A stretch of DNA of 64,000 nt from Wurfbainia villosa (lineage: Eukaryota > Streptophyta > Magnoliopsida > Zingiberales > Zingiberaceae), in assembly GCA_025175895.1 (NCBI GenBank), contig JAKLTH010000216.1:988001-1052000 (forward strand). The letters are read 5' to 3'. How positions within the stretch are numbered: position 1 is the first letter of the stretch; each line of letters opens with the position of its first letter. The notes under the pieces were generated by a model that saw only the letters and a program-made list of their open reading frames with translations, was not told where the DNA came from and searched no databases. Positions 24,162-35,000 of this stretch are shown in pieces. The position numbers were made by a program, and so were the translations under genes.

Positions 24162-24591
24162 TGTTGGAATGTATATTGAAAGCCTAGCTCTTTTTGTATG
24201 AACATTTTATTTTGGAATAAGAATCACATGATCATTGTTTGCACTTTATATATTTATTATATATATGTGCATATTGTCTAATATTTTACATTGTAGATAA
24301 CATGGTGCTTGGTGTGGCACAGAAGATCATGTTATCAGTCCCTTATAAAATATAAGTAGAGGCTCACGACCAAGATGGTTTTGGACAAACCATTGGCATG
24401 GTTGTAGTGTAGCTTGGTATTGTTTTGTCTTGAACATAAAGTTACACTAGTACACTTAGGTGTATTGAGCAGGACCGACATAGAGGTGATTCAATTTAGT
24501 ACTGACTACATAATTGAATCGGACCTCGGATATTATGTTGTGCATGCTTTTAATCCCGATATAATAATGGACACATGTACTTAGTATTTAT
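24162..24591 (+). repeat. Element A 3' LTR, first part
   Basis: Matches 9089-9520 and is interrupted by element C within the shared sequence AGTATTTATTTC. Confidence 0.9.
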
Positions 24592-26242
24592 TGTTGGGGA
24601 TTTGAGGCCGCTAGAGGGGGGGTGAATAGCGTAGATGACCGTACATAGATGGAAATCGTTCGCGTGCTTGTCTACAATTCGTGTTAGCGCAGCGGAATAA
24701 TAATAATAAAAGCAATACACGAAATACAATCACACACGAATACGATGATATAACATGGTTCGGAACCGTAACGGTTCCTACTCCACGGATCGGGCTCAAA
24801 CGAGCCCTAGCGATGCCAAACACACACCACTATCAAATAACTCCTTCTCGACACAAGTCGGAGGTGGAGAAACCTCTTACAATAAGATTACAACAATAAT
24901 CTAAATACAACAAGCAAATATAATAGGAAATACAATAAGAGAAGTAAAGAACACTTTACAAAAACTCTTTATATTGCTTGCTTGTTGATCGCTTGAATCG
25001 TGGTTGAAGACCCTGATTTGCAGCAGCAAATCGCCTCAAAAACGTCCAAGAAAATCGCTTCTAAAACCATCCTTCCGAGCTGCCTTTATAACCTGCGTCG
25101 GGCTGGATTTCCGCCTATCAGTCGACTGCCATAAGTCACCAGTCGACTGATGTCACTGTTGTCGTGAGACAACGGATCGATCCACGCTGGAAAAACTCCA
25201 ACGGATCTCTTGGCAGTCGACTGCCAACATTGGCAGTCGATCGCTAACGCCGTAGTCGGCCGCCGGCTACGGAGCGCTCAATGCTCGACACTGATCGGCA
25301 ATGATCGCCATCCTTAGCGGCGATCGCAGAGCCATCACGATCGCTCCCATGAGCGACCGACCGCAGAGCAATCCAGCCGACTGGCAGTCGAACTCAAGTC
25401 GACTCACGGCAGTCGAACCGGCCATAATGCCAGTCGACTGCCAACCTCAAGAATGAGGTTTTAACCCAAGTATGGTGCCCCCATACTTGCTAGACCACCC
25501 TTAGCCTAGACCTAAGCCTTCTAGCCACCTCCATCAGCCTCACGCCTCTCGGATCCCTCTAAGTCATCCATGACTTGTTCATCCATCGCGCTAGCTTCCA
25601 GGTGCTTCCATCGGCTATGTCATGCTAACGGTGTCTACACCGCTAAGGCACATTGGACTTACGCCGCCAAGACTCCGCTTGGACTTTACGCCGCCAACCA
25701 TTGGACTTATGCTGCCAAGACTCCCGCTTGGACTTTACGCTGCCAATATTAAACCCTTGGACTTCTCAAATGCCAAGACTCAAGCTTGGACTTTCCCTTG
25801 CCAACCCATGTTGGACTTTTCATGCCAAGACCCATGCTTGGACTTTCCTTGCCAACCAATGTTGGACTTTACATTGCCAAGACCCATGCTTGGACTTTTA
25901 CATTGCCAAGACCCATGCTTGGACTTTTCCTTGCCAACCCATGTTGGACTTTTCCTTTGCCAACCCATGTTGGACTTTTCCTTTGCCAACCCATGTTGGA
26001 CTTTCCATTTGCCAAGACCCATGCTTGGACTTTCCCATAATCACATGGTCAACCCTAGTCAACCATCAAAGTCAATTATAACCTGGGTCGATTGTATAAA
26101 CAATCTCCCCAACATATTAACCGACATTAATGTCAAACATCAATGTCAAACCACTTTGTCAAATCCCTTTGTCAAACATCAAAACATCACTCGAGTCAAA
26201 CTCGAGTCTGGTCAATCGTGACCTGGGCCGATTGCACCAATA
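24592..26242 (-). repeat. Element C 3' LTR (left copy)
   Basis: About 1651 bp, partner of 29925-31550. The end reads CACCAATA instead of CACCAACA, so the terminal dinucleotide has mutated. It contains a palindrome-rich part (25080-25440, many CAGTCGACTG) and a hairpin minisatellite (25645-26035). Confidence 0.9.
25645..26035. repeat. Hairpin minisatellite in element C LTR (left copy)
   Basis: About fifteen tandem units of 24-27 bp. Each has a short inverted repeat: CCAAG...CTTGG in units like CCAAGACCCATGCTTGG, or CCAAC...GTTGG in units like CCAACCCATGTTGG. Units end with ACTTT(T). Long open frames crossing it (for example 25622-26221) are artefacts of the repeat. Confidence 0.88.
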
Positions 26243-28119
26243 ATCTCTCCCTTTTTGATGTTTGACAAAAATCAAACAAATCATCTGAGTTAGACCACTA
26301 ACTCAAATCCCTTACCAATTATCTCAAATTGGTAAACACTCTCCAAATGTTCTCCCAAACATTCTCCCCCTTTTTGACTAACATCAAAAAGGTTATCTCT
26401 CCAAGGAGGTCAATGTCTCATGTCCCAATGAGATCTTACAATCTCCCCCTTGATTTAAAAATATCTAGGATGTCTACCATCTTCCTAGTGATAAGTCACA
26501 TATCACTCAAGAGAGGCAATCCTATTCACTCTCCCAATTTCCAAATTGGGTATCAAAAATCATCAATTTTCCCAATTGATGATACTTTCCCAATAACTTC
26601 TCCTTTTCAAGGAGAAAAACATCCATCATCCCAAGATGGATACCTCCCTAAAGGCTTGCTCCCTCGACCATTGCACCAACAATGTCCTTGGGAGTCCCTA
26701 AGCCAATAGGAACTCTAAACCATCAAAATTAAGGTTGGAAATTCAACATTGAACTTTCCACCACCTCAAATTGATACTTTGACCTAACACCTCTCCAAAT
26801 CCATATCCAATGAATTTTCACCCTTCATAATACTTCCCAAAGCATATCCTAGGGTTAGGAGTGGTTAGGGACCTTTACCATAGTGAAAATGGGCTAAACA
26901 ACCTTGTTAACCCGAAATCAGACACTGATCGACTCGACGATGAATCGGTCGATTGACACATACATGATCGATTGCCACCAATGGCGATCGGTAGCTAATT
27001 TTCCAAATTCAATTATCGTAATCCAATTTCAGAAAATCATAACTAATTATACGTATATCGAAAAATCACAAAATTTGATACGTATAATACTTATGACCAA
27101 AACAATGGGTGAAAAATGTTTGAAAAATATTTTACCCATAAAATAGTGAGTTTGATACAAAACTCAAAACCATTGAAATTTTCAATGTTTTGGCCTATTT
27201 TATGTCAACTTCATCAATGGTGATTGCTATCAAAAGATAGACTTCACCAAGGTTTTCTAAATTGATTTTAAAATGATTTCAAAACCTTATTTTGGATCAT
27301 ATTCCTTGGGCTCTAAGTACATGACTTGTACACAAGCTTTCCCAATGATCCACGAGAATTAGATGAGTTTTAGTTCATCTAGATGCAAAAACTATGCACC
27401 TTGAACTTAACTCATATCCTAGCATCTCACATGTATCTAGGGTGTATAAATACACATACATGTCAATTGGATGTGAGATGTGAGTTTTGTTCTCCCTAAT
27501 CTAGGGTTTCATGCATTTTCCTAAAGCAACTCTACTTGATTCCCTTATAAATGGGACTCCAAGTCATGTCATTGTCCTTAGTTCAATTTTAATCAATTAA
27601 ATTAAATACATGAAATGATTATGGCATTTATGATGATATAAATAAGCATATGCTCATAATCATGATGTCATGGCATAATATGAAATCTAAAAACACATGA
27701 CATTTAACTTAACTCCTAAACATGAACATGACATTTTATAAAATTAAAACTAAGTATGATGTCATGGTATGTTATATGGCAAACAAAGCATGACATATAA
27801 AATATATAGGTATAAGAATACCTACATTTTAATATTAATTGTCATTTGATATAATTAGGTTTATTTTGCCATATTAGTCTAAATTCCCTAATGTGCCAAA
27901 AACCCAAAATAGCACACTAACTTCTAAACCTAAATTGTGCCAATTTTGATCATTTTATCAAACTTCTCAAATAGTATTGGCACATCCTAAAACCTTTTAG
28001 GATCATAATTCAAATGTATTTCCAAGGTAATCCTAACCTTGAAAATAACCTAAAGTGCCACCTTTGCCATGGTTGAGTTATCTACTCATCCAATTAAGGT
28101 TGGCGCACCCTAAACCCAC
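26243..28119. other. Non-coding 3' part of element C where pol is absent
   Basis: 1.9 kb with no retroviral enzyme motif in any frame. Near the 3' LTR it has minus-strand purine tracts (about 26244-26255, 26363-26375 and 26442-26450), again in the Sirevirus manner. The rest is AT-rich, with many short direct words such as ATGACAT and CTAAACC. Confidence 0.7.
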
Positions 28120-29856
28120 CTAGCATGAATCAATCACGCTCTTAGGAACCCAAAATCTATTTGAGCTCCTAGGGTTAATTAGGTATTCCCTAGGGATAAC
28201 CTCCCTAGATACCTTTCTAATGACCCTCCTAGGCTTGTCAGCCTTGGTCATTTGGGTCTTACCTAGGTTGACTCTAGGGGTGACTCCCCTTGCAACCTTC
28301 TTAGTGGCCACCCTAGGTTTCCTAGAAACCCTAGCCACTAGACACACCCTTTGGTCAACTCTAGGGATGACTTCCCTATTGACCTTGGTCTTCCTAGACC
28401 TAGTTAGTGTTCTATAATCTAATGGAACACTATGATAAGCTACCTTAGGCTTAGGTTTGTGACCCAAACCTTACTTGCCCTTGGTTGACTTTTGACTCTT
28501 AGGTCCTTGGTGTTGACTTTGACTTTTGGACCTTGACTTTTGATCATTTGACCCTTTAAATTGATTTTGTATAATTTTAAGGGTCTTCTCCAATTTCTCA
28601 AGCCTTGACCTCAAGGCTTGGTTCTCTAATTCTAATTGCCCGATTTTAGAATTTTGATTTAGACCATGGGCATGAGACTTTCTAGGCATATGTCTAGTCC
28701 ATTTAGGGTTAATACCTAGGTGCTCTTGCACCTTTCTAATGGTCTCCCTAGGTAAAATTGGTCTAGTGTTATTTGACCTAGGTTTATCCTTAGATGAATT
28801 ATTTTTAGGGACATTAGTCCCAAATTTCTTTCTATTATCTAAGTGAATATTTTTAGCTCCTAAGCAATATTCATTCCTATTAGCATGCTTTTCATAAATT
28901 GCAAGAGAATTAAAATTATTTCTAGCATGCTTTTGCCTATTAAATCTAGAAGGTGCATTATTGAAATATACCTTAGGGTTTGCCTTGGAGGCTCCCCCTA
29001 CATATGATGCTCCTTCTTGCCCCTTCTTCTTCCCCCTAGGGCATTGACTCCGATAATGCCCCTTCGTATTGCACTTGAAGCATATGATGTGCTCCTTGCC
29101 TTTAGGTGTTGGGGAACCGGCATCCTTGACTTTTGGTGCCGGTGGAGCCTTCTTAACCCATTTAGGACACTTACTCTTGTAGTGTCCTTGCTCCCTACAC
29201 TCAAAGCATATAATATGAATTTTATTATTATTTGAAATGCTCAAGTTACCTAGGTCCGTGGTAGGTGCCGGAGTTGAATTTTGAGCTTCCTCATCTTGAC
29301 CGGATGTTGAAGGCACTTCTTGAGGTTGCCCCGGTGTAGATGGTCTCTTCCCCTCAATCACGGAAGTGGATGCTTCTCCCACCTCTTCTATTTTCTCTTC
29401 CGATCCGGAAGTTGACTCCTCACTTTCTTCCGATTCCTCACTTTCACTTGAGGATGAGCTCTCTTCTTCATCCTCCTTGTCTTCTTGGATTGAATGAGGT
29501 TCTTCATGGAATTTCGCCAAAATGTTCCATACCTCTTTGGCGTCTTTACAATCCACATAGTCACCTAGGCTACACAGGATGTCATTAGGTACTAAATCAA
29601 ATATAAATTTGATTACCTTCTTATTTTTCTCGAATTGCCGGAGTTGCTCCTCACTCCATTTCTTCTTCTTGAGAAACCCTCCCTTTGGTCCCTTAGGATA
29701 CTCAAATCCTTCCATCAAGGCGGACCATTCCTCAAGGTCTCTCATCATCAAAAACTCTTCAATTCTCGCCTTCCAAGAATTGAAACCTTCTCGTCCATAG
29801 AATGAATAAGGGACCGGTGTGTTGATGTCCCATCCTAATTGATCTTGGACTTCCAT
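28120..29856 (-). CDS. Element C gag polyprotein with one in-frame stop
   Basis: The minus frame from MEVQDQLGWDINTPVPYSF runs 461 codons to TAA (28473-28471), then stays open in the same phase to 28120. It encodes 578 residues plus stop if read through. The N-terminal part has a copia gag core (GFNSWKARIEEFL, VWNILAKFHEE). A Ser/Glu-rich acidic region follows, then two CCHC knuckles (CFECREQGHYKSKC and CFKCNTKGHYRSQC) and a coiled coil (LELENQALRSRLEKLEKTL). The end (NRFWVPKSVI) resembles the sequence that precedes protease in complete relatives, so deletion of pol lies just beyond it. The conserved length suggests that gag was the only product of this element. Confidence 0.85.
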
Positions 29857-29909
29857 CTTTTACCCTCTAGCATCTTGCTCCCGGTTGTTAATCCGTTGAA
29901 GAGCCACCA

Positions 29910-29922
29910 GGCTCTGATACCA
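29910..29922 (-). promoter_or_regulatory. Primer-binding site of element C
   Basis: TGGTATCAGAGCC on the minus strand, two bases from the 5' LTR, complementary to initiator Met-tRNA. Confidence 0.92.
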
Positions 29923-29924
29923 CT

Positions 29925-31550
29925 TGTTGGGGATTTGAGGCCGCTAGAGGGGGGGGGTGAATAGCGTAGATAATGAAATGCGTAGATGGAAATCGTTCGC
30001 GTGCTTGTCTACAATTCGTGTTAGCGCAGCGGAATAATAATAATAAAAGCAATACACGAAATACAATCACACACGAACACGATGATATAACGTGGTTCGG
30101 AACCGTAATGGTTCCTACTCCACGGATCGGGCTCAAACGAGCCCTAGCGATGCCAAACACACACCACTATAAAATAACTCCTTTTCGACACAAGTCGGAG
30201 GTGGAGAAACCTCTTACAATAAGATTACAACAATAATCTAAATACAACAAGCAAATATAATAGGAAATACAATAAGAGAAGTAAAGAACACTTTACAAAA
30301 ACTCTTTAGATCGCTTGTTTGTCGATCGCTTGAATCGTGGTTGAAGATACGATTTGCGGCAAATCGCCTCAAGCGCCCAAGAAAATCGCTTCTAAAACCA
30401 TCCTTCCGATTGCCTTTATAACTGCGTCTTTGGATTTCCGCTATCACCGACCGCCATAAGTCACGCGATCGATGTGATGTCACTGTTGTCGTGAGACAAC
30501 GGATCGATCCACGCTGGAAAAACTCCAACGGATCTCTTGGTAGTCGATCCAACATTGGCGATCGCCGATCGCTAACGCCCGTCAATCGGCCCCGATCGGC
30601 TACGAGCGATCAATGCTCGACACTCGTGGCGAATGATCGCCATCCTTAGCGATCATTGCCCGATCCATCGATCGGCTGCTCGCGGCGATCGCCCGCAGCA
30701 ATCCCAGCTCTAACCTGGCAGTCGAACTCAAGTCGACTCACGGCAGTCGAACCGGCCATAATGCCAGTCGACTGCCAACCTCAAGAATGAGGTTTTAACC
30801 CAAGTATGGTGCCCCCATACTTGCTAGACCACCCTTAGCCTAGACCTAAGCCTTCTAGCCACCTCCATCAGCCTCACGCCTCTCGGATCCCTCTAAGTCA
30901 TCTATGACTTGTTCATCCATCGCGCTAGCTTCCAGGTGCTTCCATCGGCTATGTCATGCTAACGGTGTCTACACCGCCAAGGCACATTGGACTTACGCCG
31001 CCAAGACTCCGCTTGGACTTTACGCCGCCAACCATTGGACTTATGCTGCCAAGACTCCCGCTTGGACTTTACGCTGCCAATATTAAACCCTTGGACTTCT
31101 CAAATGCCAAGACTCAAGCTTGGACTTTCCCTTGCCAACCCATGTTGGACTTTTCATGCCAAGACCCATGCTTGGACTTTCCTTGGCAACCAATGTTGAA
31201 CTTTACATTGCCAAGACCCATGCTTGGACTTTTACATTGCCAAGACCCATGCTTAGACTTTTCCTTGCCAACCCATGTTGGACTTTTCCTTTGTCAACCC
31301 ATGTTGGACTTTCCATTTGCCAAGACCCATGCTTGGACTTTCCCATAATCACATGGTCAACCCTAGTCAACCATCAAAGTCAATTATAACCTGGGTCGAT
31401 TGTATAAACAATCTCCCCAACATATTAACCGACATTAATGTCAAACATCAATGTCAAACCACTTTGTCAAATCCCTTTGTCAAACATCAAAACATCACTC
31501 GAGTCAAACTCGAGTCTGGTCAATCGTGACCTGGGCCGATTGCACCAACA
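29925..31550 (-). repeat. Element C 5' LTR (right copy)
   Basis: About 1626 bp, TGTTGG...CCAACA. It has about one minisatellite unit fewer than the left copy (30979-31345). It is near-identical elsewhere except in 30415-30720, where it differs strongly. Confidence 0.9.
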
Positions 31551-33199
31551 TTTATTTCTTTGATTTACCAGAGGGTGAGATTTAGATGGATTAAATCAAT
31601 ATGTCCGGTAAGTTGGGAAATGATATTATTTACATGGTGTGTCGTTGATTATAGGAGGAAGCCGTGTCTTATATATTAGGTTGATGATGTCCTTTTGAGA
31701 AGCTCATAAGGTTCATCATGTAAACCCAGCTGGTTGACTTAGTCAACATGATGATAAGGTTGAGTGGTACTACTCGAGGAATTAGATGTTAATTAATTGA
31801 TGGTCAGTAAATCAATTAATTGACGGACATTCGATATCTTAAACACGGGGAGATTAATGTACGAATAATATATGGAGCCCATATTAATTTATGGGGGTTG
31901 GTGAGGTAGTTCAATGATGATCCTCTAGTGGAATGGAATATCATTGATGGATCAAGTTTGTGTGGTTCCGATCCATCGGGTGGCCAAGATCCAACTCCTC
32001 CTTATGGTCCCTATCGTAGTCTAATATAATCCTTGTGAAGTCTAGATCCAAGAATGTAAAACAAAACCTAGAACCAACGGTTGAGATTAAATCCCTAGAT
32101 CTGATGGTTAGGATGAAACCCTAGAACCAACGGTTGAGATTAAATCCCTAGATCCGATGGTTAGGATGAAACCCTAGAATCGACGGTTGGGATTAAATCC
32201 CTAGATCCGACGGTTGGGATAAAACCCTAGATCCGACGATTGGGATGAAATCCTAGATCCGACGGTTGGGATGAAACCCTAGATCCGACGGTTGGGATAA
32301 AACCCTAGATCCGACGGTGGAGATTAAATCCCTAGATCCGACGGTGGAGATTAAAGGAGGCTTAAGCCCAATTCTATAAATAGAAGGCTTAAGCTTGGGC
32401 GGCAAGGATAATTGAATTGGAATTAGGGTTTGACTCTTCTCAAAGTGGGCGGCTAGGGTTTGGAGAAAAAGCTTGGGCGGCAACCATCTTCCTTCTCCTT
32501 GTTGCCGACGCCCATCTTCCTCCATCAAGACTTGGCCGGCGCCCATCCTCTAGGCCTCTCTCTTATTCCTTGGCCGGCGGTTCTCCTTCCATTGGTGGTC
32601 GGCGTTCACTCCTCCATACTCTCCAAAGTGGTAGTGGTTCTCCTTCCATTAAGTGGCGCCTCATCCACTTGTTCCTTGGCCGACGGTTGCATCAAATTCT
32701 CTAATTTGGTGGCCGGTTCTAGAAAGGATAAGTATTTGTTGGTTCTTCTCTTTGTTCGCAGCGGACAAGGAAGGGAAGAACGCGATCTAGAAGGCTTCTA
32801 CTCGTGGAGGATCTTCGTCCACACGTCGTCCACGAGAAGGATAGGACATACGGTAGAAGATCGTAAGGTATAAAGTTTTATAACTTTATTTTCAGATCTG
32901 AGCATGTTCCTTTTAGTGTTGATTATACATGTGTGCGTATGTATATATATTGTATAATCATGGACCCCGAAGACAAACACAAAAACAGGCGATCCGTCCG
33001 TCGTCTCTTCCGCGGCTAATCAACTAGAAGAGTTGTGTTGCTTGAACAACTAGTTTGTTCAAGCGACCACTCAAGTTGTTAGCACGACGACGAATAGGTT
33101 GTGCTAAGGAAACTCATCTCATTCGGATTAATTCTTTCATTAGTGAAAATTTTAATCCGGAGACATGAGAGTCAATGAGCCTCCGAAGCAACCCTTACA
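31551..33199 (+). repeat. Element A 3' LTR, second part
   Basis: Resumes after element C with TTTATTTCTTTG and continues uninterrupted to TTACA at 33199, then the ACTTG duplication. Since it lacks the insertion found at 10844, it gives the uninterrupted sequence of that site. Confidence 0.92.
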
Positions 33200-33204
33200 A
33201 CTTG

Positions 33205-33802
33205 TTCAATATTATTTAAATTACGTTGAGTTTGATTATACATTATATATGAAATTAAATTATGCACAAAAATAGCTTTGATTTAAAAAAAGCGTGGATA
33301 TTTTTATCCTTGCCTACTAAAATTTTTATTTTACTATTAAAATACTAATTAAGGCCAAAATATCTATTTTATCAGTTTAAATATTTTTAGAAAGCTATTA
33401 AATGTTGGATAATTTCGAAGATTTCCCAACTCTTTATGACAAATTAATTTTAAAGTGTTTTTTGAAAATGCGGAGAGATACTTTTAATATATTTGAAATT
33501 TTAAGGTTTTTTTAGCACAGAGACAAGTTAAAAGGGGTAAATTGAACATTCCGTTGATAATTCGAAGAAACGGTTTAGTGGCGCCGCGTTCCCGACCGCT
33601 CGAGTTCGTTTATCTTCTCATACCGGCTCGGATTCCCGTTACGCACTCCACCGTATCGTCGTTATATCTGCTACTCTCCAGTCTCCCCTTCGTCTCTGGC
33701 TTCTCATTGGCTTCGTGAGATCGCAAAACGGATAAAGCCGAGCGCGATCGTCGTAGCGAAGTAGAGCGGCGACGGTTCCCGCGGCGGTGTCGGACGACGG
33801 AC
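33205..33802. other. AT-rich flank, then GC-rich 5' region of the HHO-like pseudogene
   Basis: 33205-33540 is AT-rich with nothing recognisable. From about 33575 composition turns GC-rich, consistent with the promoter and leader of the next locus. The minus-strand frames 33610-33855 and 33704-34204 show no motif. Confidence 0.5.
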
Positions 33803-35000
33803 ATGGCCTCGGGGCTCAGGCTCTGCGCCATGCGGAGCGTCGGTGGTTGCCTCAAGGAGGCGTCGTCGATAGCGACAGCGACAGCGGGCGTGGATGGCGG
33901 TCAGGCAGCGAGGCTGGAGGAGGTCATCAACAGATTGGATGAGGAGAAGAGAAAGATCGAAGCTTTTAAGCGCGAGTTCCCTCTCTCCGTGCGTCTCCTC
34001 GGGGATGGTGCGTTGGATTTTCCCAAATTGGAAAATTTTGTCATTTTCCTGATGTTTGCATTTTGTTTTTTTTTTAACAGTGATCGAGGGTTTGAATAGG
34101 GAAGTTGATCGATGCCGCGGCGAGAAAATCGGGATCGTGTTCGAAGCATTGAAAAAGAGTAAAGTGGCGGAGGATGGAGGCGAAGAATCGGAAAGGGATT
34201 GCAAAGATAAGAAGAACTGGATGAGCTCTGCCCAACTCTGGAGCGATAATTACAGCGAGAACAATGATGATTTCAAAAACGATGATAATGTGATCTCGCA
34301 AGAGGTACAAACGAAGAGTTTTCACAAAAAAAAAAAAATTGTGAGGTTATGTTCTGATTTTGCTCACAGTAAGAAGAGAAAGGGGATCGCCGGAGGCACA
34401 GAAAAGGCAACCTGTTCTTGGAGCACACAAGCCGGAACGGCAGGGGTGCGTTCGTGCCATTTAAAGGCGTCACGACGAACTGCAAGGAGGAACAGTAGCC
34501 TGAGCTGTCGCTGCACTCGCCGGCGATCAACGAGAAGCTTCCCCATGTCAAGATTGCCACCGACGACCACCGTGCCTGTAACTGTGGCTCTAAAGCTTCG
34601 ATCCTATTGCCGGAGCAATCTCCGGCCGGCGCAGGATCTCCTCTTAGTTTGCAGCAGCCATCGAGGAAGTCGACAAGGTGCTGGTCCCAAGAGCTTCATC
34701 GCTGCTTCGTGCTCGCCATACAACAGCTCGGCGGCGCTCAAGGTGTGAATTTTACTAAATTGAACAAGAAAAGCCATGCTCTTCAAAGACCGAACCTTTC
34801 TCTTCACTTAGAATACTTGAAACGGAGAGCATCTGAAGTTGGATTTGATCACTGGATTGATCGATGCAGTGGCAACTCCCAAACATGATTCGCCAGCAAA
34901 TGGAGGTGGATGGGCTCACAAATGATGAAGTGAAGTGCCATCTGCAGGTGGAACTCGAACTGTCTCGGCCTCAGCCTGCCTTTTCTGCACTAACTCGCTA
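33803..35000 (+). pseudogene. HHO/NIGT1-type GARP (G2-like) transcription factor, broken
   Basis: Exon 1 (33803-34007) and exon 2 (34081-34304) join in phase. They encode the family's N-terminal coiled coil (LEEVINRLDEEKRKIEAF, then KREFPLSVRLLGD). Further on come GRGAFVPFKG and the first half of the GARP DNA-binding domain (STRCWSQELHRCFVLAIQQ, to about 34741). After an intron, 34870-34946 gives VATPK and MEVDGLTNDEVKCHLQ. Family members repress nitrate- and phosphate-responsive genes. Breaks: TAA immediately after the only visible acceptor at 34369, an in-frame TAG at 34496-34498, one extra base after VATPK (about 34888) that shifts the domain, and replacement of the expected KYRLH by an open run to TAA. 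An exon model that avoids the first stop is possible, but the other defects remain. Confidence 0.75.

Larger units (their letters stand above)
24592..31550 (-). mobile_element. Element C: gag-only (non-autonomous) Sirevirus-like retrotransposon nested in element A
   Basis: It starts TGTTGGGGATTTG and ends CACCAACA. The target duplication TTTAT is at 24587-24591 and 31551-31555, and removing the element restores A's LTR. LTRs of about 1.63-1.65 kb flank only 3.7 kb. That internal part holds a primer site and one long gag frame on the minus strand; there is no protease, integrase, RT or RNase H in any frame between 28120 and 26243. Such gag-only elements with full LTRs have been described in plants as TR-GAG elements. 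Gag style and serial polypurine tracts point to the Sirevirus lineage (inference). The missing enzymes would have to come from a related full element. Confidence 0.92.
9089..33199 (+). mobile_element. Element A: Ty1/copia LTR retrotransposon, interrupted by elements B and C
   Basis: It begins TGTTGGAATG and ends CCTTACA, flanked by ACTTG on both sides. The two LTRs are collinear and near-identical by eye once the nested insertions are removed (about 2.03 kb and 2.07 kb). The internal part carries a Met-tRNA primer-binding site, gag, protease, integrase, reverse transcriptase and RNase H in copia order on the plus strand, then a polypurine tract. Without insertions the element is about 9.1 kb. 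The coding frame has several stops and at least two frameshifts, so it cannot move by itself. B (10844-18881) split the 5' LTR and C (24592-31550) split the 3' LTR, so A is the oldest of the three. Confidence 0.93.

Noticed and set aside
25645..26035. Array of short regular repeats resembling a CRISPR
   Set aside because: Units are contiguous with no unique spacers, lie in an LTR with a second copy at 30979-31345, and the DNA is a plant genome.
25622..26221. 199-codon frame and neighbours with repeated LDF/CQDPCLDF words
   Set aside because: They arise from reading the LTR minisatellite in several frames and recur in the other LTR; there is no gene start or family motif.
34056..34748. 230-codon plus frame across the HHO-like locus
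   Set aside because: It reads through an intron and then follows a frame without any family motif; the conserved GARP motifs lie in another frame.
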